Source of the DNA: Aliikangiella coralliicola
GTDB lineage: Bacteria; Pseudomonadota; Gammaproteobacteria; Enterobacterales; Kangiellaceae
Direction of reading: 5' to 3'
Assembly: GCF_007004725.1 (NCBI RefSeq)
Contig: NZ_ML660162.1
Coordinates: forward strand, 310,001-374,000
Length of the DNA: 64,000 nt
The translations under genes and the position numbers were made by a program. Below, piece by piece: positions 8,662 through 17,572 of this stretch; the first letter of the stretch is position 1, and every line of letters starts with the position of its first letter. A model generated the notes under the pieces. It was not told where the DNA came from and did not search any database. It saw only the letters and a program-made list of their open reading frames with translations.

Positions 8662-10050
8662 TTAACTTCCACCTAAAGCGACAATTGATTCTTTCAATTG
8701 ATCCTGTTTTCGTTTTTCAACTTCCACATATCGTAACCACTGAGCAGCCATTTTTTGAACTTTCCGCTCTCGCTTAGCTTGTTCAAAAGCGCTTATCGCC
8801 TGTGGTAGTTTTTTGAGGTTAAAATAAGCCATCCCCATGGCAACATCAATATTACCTGGATTATCCAGGCCACCTTTCTTTTTTGCCGCTTTTGCAACTG
8901 AAATAACATCCTGCCATCTCTCCAACCCAAGTAAAACCTCTGCCAGGCGAGCGTCCATATTACCGTCTTCACTTAACTCCGCGGCTTTTTTTAATACTGG
9001 AACGGCTTTAGCATCTTCCTTGGCGGCAGTCCATGATTGCGCCAAAAACTGTAGAATTGTTACATCGTTTTCTATCACACCTTTCTCTAGTTGCTCGCTC
9101 AATAGCTCGGCAGCTTTATAAGGCGCTCCAGAAAAATAGTACAACTGCGCTAGCGATTGAATATCAGCTTTTTTAGTGACATAGCCCTGTTGATATGAGG
9201 CTTCCATTACCGCCAATTGTTTGCGGGTTTCGCCGATTTCTCCATACATGTTGGCGAGCTCTACCCAATATTGCGGTTTCGAATAATAACGAACAAGTTT
9301 TTCAGAAACGCCGGTGACTTGTTTTGGCTGTTTTAGTTCATAGTGAAGTGCTCGCTTTAACACCAACCAGTTTTCTTTAGGCTGTTTGTTCTTTTTTTCC
9401 GAATTGTCTATCGCCAGAGTAATTGCTTGCAGTGCCGACTGATATTTTTTCATCGCGTAGTTTGCGTTAGCTTTAAGTACCAATGCATTACCGCTTAATT
9501 CGCCATCTTTCAGTTTTTCCCAACGGCTAAGATAATTTAAAGCTTGTTGGTATTTTTCTGTTTGCATGCTCAACTGCGCCAGACTAAACAGTGTCGATAA
9601 CTCTAGAGACTCAGGAATATTTTTTTGAGCAACAACCTGTGAAAATGCCGCTATCGCCTGACCAATATTGCTACCATCACTTTTTTCATTACCATAGTGA
9701 ATAAAGCCTAAAAAATTCCACATCATTGCTTTTTCATAGGAATTCAGTTGTTTTGCTCGCGATTTTAAACGCTCAAGCACAGCAAGCCCTTCTTGAATTT
9801 TTCCATCATCAGCGAGCTTTTGGGCGCTCGCCAATTGGCTATAAACTTTTTCACGCATGGCCGGCGTTTTTCGCGTTTTTTTGTTCGATTTTTTTTCTGC
9901 AGCCGAAACACTAAACCCGTTTACTGAATGAGCATCAGTGTTCAATAACCCACTATTAAGTAGATTATCGTTCAAAATCAAGCCTGGGCTAAAGATAACC
10001 AGGGCAATTATAATCTTTAGAGGATAACGATAATAAATTCTATTGATCAT
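8662..10050 (-). CDS. TPR protein of the TonB2-type operon
   Basis: A 462-residue tetratricopeptide-rich protein, last gene of the DUF3450-TtpC-ExbB-ExbD-TonB operon. An N-terminal hydrophobic segment (IIIALVIFSPGLIL) exports or anchors it; the rest is repeated helix pairs such as ALNYLSRWEKLKDGELSGNAL and AISAFEQAKRERKVQKMA. In related TonB2 systems of vibrios and shewanellas a TPR protein ends the operon; its exact role is not settled and it may scaffold the complex in the periplasm. The ATG at 10050 has AGGTGA six bases upstream. A GTG at 10059 overlapping the tonB stop is an alternative start. Confidence 0.8.
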   Translation of the reverse strand: MINRIYYRYPLKIIIALVIFSPGLILNDNLLNSGLLNTDAHSVNGFSVSAAEKKSNKKTRKTPAMREKVYSQLASAQKLADDGKIQEGLAVLERLKSRAKQLNSYEKAMMWNFLGFIHYGNEKSDGSNIGQAIAAFSQVVAQKNIPESLELSTLFSLAQLSMQTEKYQQALNYLSRWEKLKDGELSGNALVLKANANYAMKKYQSALQAITLAIDNSEKKNKQPKENWLVLKRALHYELKQPKQVTGVSEKLVRYYSKPQYWVELANMYGEIGETRKQLAVMEASYQQGYVTKKADIQSLAQLYYFSGAPYKAAELLSEQLEKGVIENDVTILQFLAQSWTAAKEDAKAVPVLKKAAELSEDGNMDARLAEVLLGLERWQDVISVAKAAKKKGGLDNPGNIDVAMGMAYFNLKKLPQAISAFEQAKRERKVQKMAAQWLRYVEVEKRKQDQLKESIVALGGS

Positions 10051-10055
10051 TAGTT

Positions 10056-10664
10056 TCACCTGTTCATCTTGAATGTAATCTTATTTTGCACGCCGGCAAC
10101 TTCTGCCGCAGTACCGTCAATAACACGGGGTTTATATTTGAACTTTTTTGCCGCTTCCATGGCTGCCTGATTAAAGATCCCTTCCGGCTTCGCCTCGACC
10201 ACCTTAGGATTTCGTACGGTACCCAACCGGGTGACTGTAAACTCAACGATTACGTACCCTTCAATGCCCCGTGACAATGCTCTTCGTGGGTAAATGGGCG
10301 CGACCTTTACAATCGGCAAGTATTCACCATCACCAGAATCCAGCGCTAAGCCGCCCTCCAGACCTGAATCAACGTCAAGCTTTGCAGAAAACGCTAAGCC
10401 GCTATTAGTTGCAGCCATGTTTTCCGCCTGCATTGGTGGCTGCTGAATATCAGGTGGTGGCTCTTCTGGTTTTGGTGGCTTTTTGGGCTTACGCTGTTTT
10501 TTCTGAACAGACTCTTCCTTTTTCAGGCGAACAAAATCAAGCACCCGACCTTTTGCCGGTTCGGAAAACACATTTTCTCCACCGACAATTAAAAACCGCA
10601 TCCCTAAAAAAAGTGCTGCAGTAATCACAAATGCTATCAGCGTTGCATTAATATAACGTGCCAT
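10056..10664 (-). CDS. TonB-family energy transducer (TonB2-type)
   Basis: 202 residues: one N-terminal membrane anchor (residues about 7-26, LIAFVITAALFLGMRFLIVG), a short Pro/Lys-rich linker (KKPPKPEEPPPDIQQPPMQ) and a C-terminal TonB domain with the family signature VAPIYPRRALSRGIEGYVIVEF. It carries proton-motive energy from ExbB/ExbD to an outer-membrane receptor. The linker is much shorter than in E. coli TonB, as in Vibrio TonB2. The ATG at 10664 lies one base after the exbD stop, which fixes the start; a longer reading inside exbD is unlikely. The expected client is the receptor at 14554-17271. Confidence 0.9.
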   Translation of the reverse strand: MARYINATLIAFVITAALFLGMRFLIVGGENVFSEPAKGRVLDFVRLKKEESVQKKQRKPKKPPKPEEPPPDIQQPPMQAENMAATNSGLAFSAKLDVDSGLEGGLALDSGDGEYLPIVKVAPIYPRRALSRGIEGYVIVEFTVTRLGTVRNPKVVEAKPEGIFNQAAMEAAKKFKYKPRVIDGTAAEVAGVQNKITFKMNR

Positions 10665-10665
10665 T

Positions 10666-11076
10666 TTAGATCTCTTGCGCAGCAATTGACACGTCAAACA
10701 CACCAGCAGCTCTTGCTGCATCCATCACTTTGATCAACACGTCCGTTGTCGCTTTTTGATCGGCTTGAATCACCACAGTTCCCTGGGGATTTTCAGCATG
10801 CAATCTTTCGATATTGGCTTGCACTGCTCGCACATCAATGCGTCGCTTATTAATCCAGATTTCGCCTTGATCGCTTATCGCCACCAGAATGTTAGCTCGC
10901 TCTTTCTTCACTGCTGTTGCCGCCTCAGGACGATTCACTTCAATACCGGCTTCTTTAACAAAAGAAGCTGTTACGATAAAGAAAATCAGCATAATGAACA
11001 CCACATCAAGCATGGGCGTCATATTAATTTCAGACTCTTCTTCTTCATCTAATAATTTTGCAAATGGTGCACGCAT
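10666..11076 (-). CDS. exbD: ExbD-family proton channel subunit
   Basis: 136 residues of the ExbD/TolR family. The single membrane helix (about residues 23-42) carries the proton-accepting aspartate in MTPMLDVVFIMLIFFIV, and the periplasmic domain ends with VLIKVMDAARAAGVFDVSIA, as in ExbD. With ExbB it forms the proton channel that drives TonB. AGGTAAGG precedes the ATG. It is third from the end of a tightly packed operon (66-base gap after exbB, 1 base before tonB). Confidence 0.93.
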   Translation of the reverse strand: MRAPFAKLLDEEEESEINMTPMLDVVFIMLIFFIVTASFVKEAGIEVNRPEAATAVKKERANILVAISDQGEIWINKRRIDVRAVQANIERLHAENPQGTVVIQADQKATTDVLIKVMDAARAAGVFDVSIAAQEI

Positions 11077-11142
11077 TGTGCCTTACCTCTAAAATATATT
11101 CTTTAAAACAACAACTGATTAAAATAGTAATTGACTAAAAAC

Positions 11143-11664
11143 CTAATGATCTAAAACCAGTTTATCTTCTAGTAGTTCAGTTTCTTTTTTCGCGGTACGT
11201 TTCAGCCAGGTTGAAGCAAAAACCCCAGACAGTGCACCAACCATTCCGGCCATTGTGGGTATAGTCGCTTTAGATACGCCAGACGCCATTGAGCGCGCAT
11301 TTCCACTTCCTGAAATAGCCATAACATCGAAAACTTCAATCATACCGGTCACTGTTCCTAACAACCCAAGCAGCGGGCATAAAGCAACAAATGCCTGAAT
11401 TGTGGAAAGCGACTGATTGAGAGAAATCCTTGTCCGCGAGATCATAGCCTGTCTGATTTGTTCCGCATTCCAGGATTGACGCTCAGGCCGCTCTTTCCAT
11501 TGCGTGATCAAATCGCGACGATGTCCTTTGTAAACAAAAAACAAATAGATGATCCGCTCAAGAATCAACACCCACATCAAGAATATTAAGATACCGATGT
11601 AGTTAAGGACCTGACCACCGGTTTCCAGGAATTCCTGAATCGATTCAAAAGACTCCGCCAGCAC
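11143..11664 (-). CDS. exbB: ExbB-family proton channel subunit
   Basis: 173 residues of the MotA/TolQ/ExbB family with three membrane helices. The conserved stretch SLSTIQAFVALCPLLGLLGTVTGMIEVFDVMA (loop and helix 2) and the helix-3 region MASGVSKATIPTMAGMVGALSGVF are diagnostic. It starts with GTG two bases after the preceding stop; GGAAG seven bases upstream supports this. Shorter than E. coli ExbB, as is usual for ExbB2 of TonB2 systems. Works with ExbD and TonB in the inner membrane. Confidence 0.93.
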   Translation of the reverse strand: MLAESFESIQEFLETGGQVLNYIGILIFLMWVLILERIIYLFFVYKGHRRDLITQWKERPERQSWNAEQIRQAMISRTRISLNQSLSTIQAFVALCPLLGLLGTVTGMIEVFDVMAISGSGNARSMASGVSKATIPTMAGMVGALSGVFASTWLKRTAKKETELLEDKLVLDH

Positions 11665-11666
11665 GA

Positions 11667-13028
11667 TTAACTTCCTTGCTCGGCGCGTTCAGCAATAATT
11701 CCTGCACTTTGCTCTTGCAGAATGTGCACAATATTTTTGCTACGAGTGTTTAACCAGGTAAACAACATGACTGTTGGAATCGCAACAACCAAGCCTAACA
11801 CTGTGGTTACCAATGCCTGGGAAATGCCGCCCGCCATTAATTTGGGATCACCTGTTCCAAACAAAGTAATCGCCTGAAAAGTATTGATCATGCCGGTTAC
11901 CGTTCCTAACAGCCCCAACAAAGGTGCCACGACCGAAATAATTTTGATAAAAGTAATACTTCTTGTGAGCTTCGGCATTTCTTTCAGGATTGCTTCACTC
12001 AACTTCAGCTCCAAAGTATCAGACGCAACATTGGCATACTTTTCCTTTACCTGAAGTACACGACCGAGTGGATTATCATTGCTAAGCTGTTCATTCTTTA
12101 ACTGTCTTTTCACTTTTCGTTCAGTAATAAACAACACAAGATATCTCTCAGCGGCAATCAACAATGCAATAAGCCCGAGCGCCAGAATGACATAACCGAC
12201 AGTACCGCCCTGTTCGATTCGCTCCTGATTGTTCGGCGCCTGAACCAGCAATCCAAGGATACTACCGCCCGTTGGGTCTAAAGCAAATCCGGTAACACCA
12301 GCGCTGCTGTTTTCCAGCTCACTAACTGTCGAAAGAAAACGTTCACTTGGTTGACGAATAAGTTCCGCCATAGATTCTGTTTCACCGATCCATTCCAGGT
12401 ACTTACCATCACTGATTAGATTGAAACTACCAACACGAATAACTGGCTTATTGACTTTCTGACCATCAGCTAAAGTAACCTTTTGTTCAAATCGACTCAC
12501 CTTTCCAGATTCTGTCATTTCTCGTTGTAATTCGAACCACACTCGCTCAATTTCTTCAATGGAAGCTAACTCAGACGAAGAGCCCATCTTTTCAGCAAGA
12601 TTAGTCAAAAACTCACCTCGCCCAGGGTATTCTGCGGAAACAACTGAGGTAGTAAACTTACTATTAGTATCGCCAGCGACTTGTTGCAACACGCCGAATA
12701 GTTCTTTTAAAGAACCTAACCGCTTGTTAAGCGCTTCATTCAATCCGCCAATCTTAAATTCGTTTTCTTCAAAACCGGTTTCTAATCTTTCGGAGCGTTT
12801 AATTTCATTATCTCTGTCGACAATCGCCTGCTTGAGTAACCGGTCTTGTTGAGTTCTTTGGCTAATAAACTGTTGTTCACGCCGCTTGTTCTCTTGCGAC
12901 TGCTGATATTGACCTTGCTCCAATTTTTTGAGTAGGTCGTCTAAACTGACCGTTTTTTCTGCAGCACTAATATTAGCTGCGGAAAAAAAACAAAAAACGG
13001 TTAAAACTTTTAGTAAACACTTCATCAT
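11667..13028 (-). CDS. TtpC-like MotA/TolQ/ExbB protein
   Basis: 453 residues: signal peptide (cleavage near ISAA-E, residue 23), a long periplasmic part with a coiled coil (residues about 30-100), then membrane helices forming a second MotA/TolQ/ExbB domain with VVAPLLGLLGTVTGMINTFQAI. This matches TtpC, the extra component required by TonB2 systems in Vibrio, where it helps the complex reach outer-membrane receptors. It sits between DUF3450 (27-base gap) and exbB (2-base gap), the standard order of this operon type. Confidence 0.88.
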   Translation of the reverse strand: MMKCLLKVLTVFCFFSAANISAAEKTVSLDDLLKKLEQGQYQQSQENKRREQQFISQRTQQDRLLKQAIVDRDNEIKRSERLETGFEENEFKIGGLNEALNKRLGSLKELFGVLQQVAGDTNSKFTTSVVSAEYPGRGEFLTNLAEKMGSSSELASIEEIERVWFELQREMTESGKVSRFEQKVTLADGQKVNKPVIRVGSFNLISDGKYLEWIGETESMAELIRQPSERFLSTVSELENSSAGVTGFALDPTGGSILGLLVQAPNNQERIEQGGTVGYVILALGLIALLIAAERYLVLFITERKVKRQLKNEQLSNDNPLGRVLQVKEKYANVASDTLELKLSEAILKEMPKLTRSITFIKIISVVAPLLGLLGTVTGMINTFQAITLFGTGDPKLMAGGISQALVTTVLGLVVAIPTVMLFTWLNTRSKNIVHILQEQSAGIIAERAEQGS

Positions 13029-13055
13029 GATTTTCCCAGACTATTCCTACTTACT

Positions 13056-13826
13056 CTACTCAGCCGCAGATACCGGCACGATGATCATATCCGGTGCCAA
13101 TTGCTTTTGTGCCATACGAAGACCCTTTATTGTCTGAGTTCGATACTCTTTGTCTAAAGGTTCCCATTGTTGGTTCTTTTTATTCCAGACGCCCATTAAT
13201 TGGCGATCACGAGTTTGATAAACTAAAGACACTCGACCAACTCTTAAAAAATTAACTTCTTGCTCATTTCCATCGATATCAGCCATTCCTGTGTATGCTT
13301 CAATTGTTCTTCCATAATCAACTTCCACTTGGTAGGCTTCTAATATCCGTCGAAACTTTTCAGACACCGCCACATCAGCTCGCGTCATCATTTCTTTCAG
13401 CGACTGAATTCTTTTCTCTCTTTCTTCGGTTAGAAAAGGAACATCTAATGCGACAAAATCTTCCAGCCCTTTAATCATTCTCAACATCAAGGGTGTAATT
13501 TGTCTTTCGATAACACTGACGGTATCAATTGAGTCATTCAGACGCTGCATTTCCAGTAATTGGTTTTCTATCTGCTTTTCCATCTGCTGGTTGTAAACTT
13601 GCAGACCTTCAAATTCCTTATTTACAGATTTAAACTGTTGAAGTTTGTTATCAATTTGCTCTGCAAGGCGATCAATTTTTTTCTGTGACTTTACAGCAGA
13701 TTCATTAATCGCTGCGCTTTTATCGACTACCGGCTTTAATGTATTGGCCGATACTTGTTTACCAGTATAAATATGACTAACTAAAATGAACGATGTGGCT
13801 ATTAGCAAGCCCAACGGTTTTTTCAT
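13056..13826 (-). CDS. DUF3450 periplasmic coiled-coil protein
   Basis: 256 residues, first gene of the TonB2-type operon. It has a signal peptide (about residues 1-28), a long coiled coil (IDRLAEQIDNKLQQFKSVNKEFEGLQVYNQQMEKQ and on, residues 50-100) and a C-terminal beta-rich part including GVWNKKNQQWEPLDKEYR. This is the DUF3450 family, which is almost always found before the TtpC/ExbB/ExbD/TonB genes. Its role is unknown; the periplasmic coiled coil suggests it joins the TonB complex. GAGGTAG precedes the ATG. Confidence 0.88.
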   Translation of the reverse strand: MKKPLGLLIATSFILVSHIYTGKQVSANTLKPVVDKSAAINESAVKSQKKIDRLAEQIDNKLQQFKSVNKEFEGLQVYNQQMEKQIENQLLEMQRLNDSIDTVSVIERQITPLMLRMIKGLEDFVALDVPFLTEEREKRIQSLKEMMTRADVAVSEKFRRILEAYQVEVDYGRTIEAYTGMADIDGNEQEVNFLRVGRVSLVYQTRDRQLMGVWNKKNQQWEPLDKEYRTQTIKGLRMAQKQLAPDMIIVPVSAAE

Positions 13827-14014
13827 CGGTTTTCTACCTCAAATCGTTTAAAAGTAACATCCATGTTTAGTTTTGAGTAATTGTTCTATCGGAGACAAGT
13901 TACTCAACTCCCAACTAACACTCGTATAAACACGATCTTATTTTGTGAATAGCTTTTAACTTATCGTCATAAAAGTTAAACGCTAGTCGCTTTTTATTTC
14001 GTGTTTAAATATTA

Positions 14015-14032
14015 GTGACTAAAATATGACAA
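14015..14032 (-). promoter_or_regulatory. Possible PhoB box before the DUF3450-TonB operon
   Basis: On the minus strand the sequence reads TTGTCAT-ATTT-TAGTCAC, two 7-base direct repeats separated by 4 bases (11-base period). By eye it matches 11 of the 14 repeat positions of the E. coli PhoB consensus (CTGTCAT-N4-CTGTCAY). Weaker than the box at 21745; it gains weight from occurring in front of the second transcription unit of the same system. Confidence 0.4.
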
Positions 14033-14240
14033 CCGATATCATTCAAAACGTCTTATTTTTCAACGTAACCATGTATCTGTCACAATAAAAAAGCGCGCTG
14101 TAATAAAGATTTAATACACTTTTACTAGCTAACTTCTGAATGTGAGATTCTAAGACAGAAATATTTCAGCTTTTTGACAGTATCGAAAAATAGTTGGGAG
14201 TTAGTCGACTAAAAAATTCTTCAACTAGATCAGTATTCGT

Positions 14241-14292
14241 CTTGATGTTTGTCTAAAACTTTGGGAGATTTCTCGACTTCGTTAGAGATGAC
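14241..14292. repeat. Half copy of the 156-bp repeat (right end)
   Basis: Matches the right end of the complete copy nearby (TTGGGAGAT, TCTCGACTTCG, AGAGATGAC) but lacks the left two thirds. It lies 11 bases from the complete copy. Confidence 0.7.
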
Positions 14293-14303
14293 GTGGATTA
14301 AAC

Positions 14304-14459
14304 TGTCATCTCGACCAACGTGGAGAGATCTCCCACAGACATTAACTCACCCAATAGTCTTCAAACATTTATTTAAGAGAGTAACTCCAATCAACTCAGC
14401 CTTTGCATTGATGATTGTCCAAACTTTTGGGAGATCTCTCGACTTCGCTCGAGATGACA
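14304..14459. repeat. 156-bp interspersed repeat, copy A
   Basis: Begins TGTCATCTCGA and ends with its exact complement TCGAGATGACA. A second, inner inverted pair (GGAGAGATCTCC near the left end and GGGAGATCTCTC near the right end) lies inside the termini. The length is identical to copies at 51444 and 51640, and the interior (CAGACATT.ACTCAC, TTATTTAAGA) is conserved. No open frame of its own. Confidence 0.85.
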
Positions 14460-14495
14460 AAACCGGGGGAATAAAAAATTATGAGGTGATACTTT

Positions 14496-14530
14496 AAAAA
14501 AATTAAAAAAAGGGGAACAATGTTCCCCTT
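14496..14530 (-). terminator. Rho-independent terminator of the TonB-receptor gene
   Basis: Minus-strand stem AAGGGGAAC / GTTCCCCTT (14510-14530) with a 3-base loop, directly followed by a run of seven T and further T-rich sequence. It starts 24 bases after the receptor stop codon, so the receptor and the DUF3450-TonB operon are separate transcripts. Confidence 0.88.
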
Positions 14531-14553
14531 AAAAGGCACTACAACAACATAAG

Positions 14554-17271
14554 TTAGAAGTTCGTGCTAAACAGCAAAGAAATTTCTGTCCCCACTGACT
14601 CACGAAGAATATCAACGCTCTCTTGCTCAATAATTTTTTCTTCATCCAACAGGTTTTTAACTTTCACTTTCATGGTGCTATCGAACGTAGGATACCAGGT
14701 GTAAACAAAATCTAGTGAATGAAATGCTTTCTCTTCAGCGTCTTCGAATCCGCTCACGCCAGGAACAATAATTCGCGGACCAAAGACGTTGTAAACCAAG
14801 GTGGCAGAATGTTCGTTACTTAATGAATCCCAACCGAACTGTAGATTAACAACCCATTCTGAATGCCCAATTAATCGACGAGTATTATTGGTGATAACCG
14901 ATGTAACACTCTCATTGGTATTCAGTGCCTGCTTCAACTGTTCCTCAAACAGGCATTCTGTTTGCGGATTGGTATCTGAACAAATACTGACTTCTGAATC
15001 AGATAGCGTGAAGTTTCCAGACGCAAAGTAATTGGCGTAGTCGTCCCCCAGGAAAGAGAAGTCTTTCAGAAACTCAACTTCAATGCCGTATAACTCACCT
15101 TGATCAGCATTTGCTGTTAGTAATTGTGGCGCGCCTTCTGTTGCACTTGGCAACTCGATCATTTCAATTGGCGTTTCGATATCTTTAGCAAAGAACGCTA
15201 CCGATAAATTTTCGCCGCTTTCGAGGTACCATTCCCAACGCAAATCGAAGTTATCAATGTTGGCGCTTTCTAACGAGGTTGAACCGCGAACCAGAAACTC
15301 TGTTAGTGGATCGATATAGAAACTGGTTGATATATCTCTTAGATCAGGACGAATTGCAGTTTGACTATAGTTGAAACGAAATTGCATTTCGCTATCTAAA
15401 ATATAAGTCGCCGCAATAGATGGATAGTACTCGTCTTCCATAAAAGCAAGATCTGAAAGCGCATCACCCTCCACATCAAAAAACTCTGAGTGAGCCTGAA
15501 ACGGAATTGACACCTGTCTGAAATCTTCATACCTGACACCACCAGTAAAACGCCAGTGAGTGCCTACTTCGAAATCGGCCATAAAGTAATAGGCATCAAC
15601 CAATGTCGCCGCTTTATACTTATCGCCACCGCTCGTTTGATCATCCAGACGAACAGTAAAATCAGATTGCGCCAGATTGCCGTCGGAAAATATCTGTGAG
15701 TAGTTACCACCCTGTAAATATTGAGAAGGAATAGCGAAAGTCTGGATAGCAATTTCGATATTTTCAGCTTCACGGTCCTTTTCGATGAAATCTGCCCCTG
15801 CTTTAAATTCGACACTATAGTTATCAAAATAAAATGGTATTGAGAAATTAATACCATAGTTTTCCGAGTCATCTTTCAAGTCCTGGAAAAGATACTTAGT
15901 ATCAACATCACTTGCCAATCTTTCAGTGCGTACACCATTTTCGATATTCACCCTGAAAAATGCTTCTAAGCCTCCAGGCGCAAAACGCTCTGCATCACTT
16001 TTACTATAATACCAATCTACTCCAAGATTTTTGTAATCGGCGAAATTATGTGAACCTTTCAGTTGATGAGAAAACATTTCTCGCTCTTCGTAGAGAATAT
16101 CAAGCTGTCGACGCTCGTCATCGGGTTCATTGATAGTGTTGGTTGACTCCAGCAACCGATCTCTCAAGCGATCACGAGTGTCTCTGAGAAAGATGTTGTT
16201 GAACTCAAATTTGTGGCTTTCGTTATAGTTAAACCCGATGTTAACCATGCCACTAAATTTGACGTTATGCTCGGTCACAGGGCCGTCGGAAAATTCATTA
16301 ATTTCGATACCATTCGTTGTCCGAGCGAGATTATTTACATTTCTCTCATTACCAACTTGCCATTTATTTTTATAGGAAAATGAGGCGAGAAAACCCAGTT
16401 CAGATTCACTGTCAAAATCAAATTTATCGCCGTAGGTAAAGTTCAATCCAACATTTGGGTCAACTGATTCTTCCTTTCCGTCAATATTGCGATTCAACGA
16501 TCCTAACAACGCGACAGCTTCTTCGTTTGATATTCGATTGATTCCGTCACCAGCAAAAGCTTGAGCGAAGGCTGCCGGCAGCTCACGCGTACCATCATCC
16601 ATACCTTTCCAGTCATCTCCGCCACCTTCGTACCAGGGCGAATCACCGGAGTTATCAGAGTTTGTTCCAATCTCGCCGCCGAGTTTTATAATTCGCTCAT
16701 TTGGAATAGACTTGGTACGAATATTCACATTTCCACCAGCGAAATGTGCCGGGAGATCAGGCGAATAAGCTTTTTGTACGTTCAGACTTTCGATAATAGC
16801 CGAGGGAAATAAATCCAGAGGCAATACCGAGCGCGTTGGGTCCGGACTTGGTACCGTCATCGCGTTTAATTGAGTGGCCGAATATCGCTCACCCAATCCA
16901 CGAATATAAATAAACTTACCATCAACTAAAGTAAGCCCGGTCACACGGCGTAGCGCGGAAGCCGCATCACCGTCACCAGTTCTGGAAATTTGTTCTGAGC
17001 CGAGAATATCGGCAACAAAGGCCTGCTCTTTACGCTCATCTAATACTGCTTGAGCACTCCCTTGCAGACGGCTGCCTGTTACTACGACTTCTTCGATGGT
17101 CTCGTCTTGCTCAACAGCTTGAGCTTCTTGACTGATTTCCTGGCGTTCTTCGTTTTGAAAATCTTCATTTTCAGCTGCCAATACACCGGATGGTATACTT
17201 CCCGCCAACAACGCCATGCACACTGCCGCATGGACTTTATTCAGCAACTGAAACTTACGTTTTATTATCAT
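14554..17271 (-). CDS. TonB-dependent outer-membrane receptor
   Basis: 905 residues: signal peptide (cleavage near VLA-A, residue 33), an acidic stretch, then TIEEVVVTGSRLQGS, which looks like the TonB box and plug start. The plug domain follows (FVADILGSEQISRTGDGDAASALRRVTGLTLV, YIRGLGERYSATQLNAM, AGGNVNIRTK), and a 22-strand barrel ends in ...EISLLFSTNF, with the terminal aromatic needed for assembly. It imports a large or scarce substrate using energy from TonB. The upstream lipoprotein (302-base gap, same strand) is probably its partner and the operon at 8662-13826 its energy source. Possible PhoB boxes nearby point to a phosphorus-containing substrate; this is inference. Confidence 0.93.
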   Translation of the reverse strand: MIIKRKFQLLNKVHAAVCMALLAGSIPSGVLAAENEDFQNEERQEISQEAQAVEQDETIEEVVVTGSRLQGSAQAVLDERKEQAFVADILGSEQISRTGDGDAASALRRVTGLTLVDGKFIYIRGLGERYSATQLNAMTVPSPDPTRSVLPLDLFPSAIIESLNVQKAYSPDLPAHFAGGNVNIRTKSIPNERIIKLGGEIGTNSDNSGDSPWYEGGGDDWKGMDDGTRELPAAFAQAFAGDGINRISNEEAVALLGSLNRNIDGKEESVDPNVGLNFTYGDKFDFDSESELGFLASFSYKNKWQVGNERNVNNLARTTNGIEINEFSDGPVTEHNVKFSGMVNIGFNYNESHKFEFNNIFLRDTRDRLRDRLLESTNTINEPDDERRQLDILYEEREMFSHQLKGSHNFADYKNLGVDWYYSKSDAERFAPGGLEAFFRVNIENGVRTERLASDVDTKYLFQDLKDDSENYGINFSIPFYFDNYSVEFKAGADFIEKDREAENIEIAIQTFAIPSQYLQGGNYSQIFSDGNLAQSDFTVRLDDQTSGGDKYKAATLVDAYYFMADFEVGTHWRFTGGVRYEDFRQVSIPFQAHSEFFDVEGDALSDLAFMEDEYYPSIAATYILDSEMQFRFNYSQTAIRPDLRDISTSFYIDPLTEFLVRGSTSLESANIDNFDLRWEWYLESGENLSVAFFAKDIETPIEMIELPSATEGAPQLLTANADQGELYGIEVEFLKDFSFLGDDYANYFASGNFTLSDSEVSICSDTNPQTECLFEEQLKQALNTNESVTSVITNNTRRLIGHSEWVVNLQFGWDSLSNEHSATLVYNVFGPRIIVPGVSGFEDAEEKAFHSLDFVYTWYPTFDSTMKVKVKNLLDEEKIIEQESVDILRESVGTEISLLFSTNF

Positions 17272-17528
17272 GACTGACTCCAGTTGTTTATTAACAACTT
17301 ATGACTTATTAGCTCTCAACAAATGTGCTAACTAACCTTGACGGAGAAATGTAACTAATCAATTTGCAGGTTAGATTAGCGGCTTCCTTTCGCGGCTTAA
17401 GCCAACATTGAAATTCAATGCTGAATAACTTTTCGGGCGACGTTTTTACTAACCAGGCCAACAAAAAGCAGATATTCAAAATGAAACGGAGCTAACTATT
17501 AATTCGAAAATTTTTCTTAATAAATTTC

Positions 17529-17558
17529 AATTGACCGATTCAAATGAACCGGCCAATT
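17529..17558 (-). terminator. Strong hairpin after the beta-helix lipoprotein gene
   Basis: A 14-bp stem (two G-U pairs) with a 2-base loop, from AATTGGCCG to CGGTCAATT on the minus strand, 15 bases after the lipoprotein stop. Only a weak T-rich tail follows, so it may be a partial terminator that sets the ratio of lipoprotein to receptor mRNA, or protect the 3' end. Confidence 0.6.
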
Positions 17559-17572
17559 AAGCGATAACAAAG

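Larger units (their letters stand above)
13827..14553. other. Intergenic region upstream of the TonB operon
   Basis: 727 bases without a convincing gene. It holds, in minus-strand order, the receptor gene's terminator (14510-14530), one complete and one half copy of the 156-bp repeat (14241-14459), and a possible PhoB box (14015-14032) about 190 bases before the DUF3450 gene. A reading frame across the repeat copies is an artefact of the repeat. Confidence 0.7.

Noticed and set aside
10665-10721. Longer TonB start inside exbD
   Set aside because: Adds 19 residues unlike TonB before the membrane anchor; the ATG one base after the exbD stop is the natural start.
14077-14104. CTGTCAC and CTGTAAT on the plus strand as a PhoB box
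   Set aside because: They are 21 bases apart, not 11, and point away from the operon.
13827-14250. Fur box for the TonB operon
   Set aside because: I looked for GATAATGATAATCATTATC-like sequence before the TonB, receptor and lipoprotein genes and saw none; PhoB-type repeats fit better.
14249-14497. An 82-codon plus-strand frame
   Set aside because: It is a translation of the 156-bp repeat and its flank; such frames (GRSLDFARDD type) are repeat artefacts.
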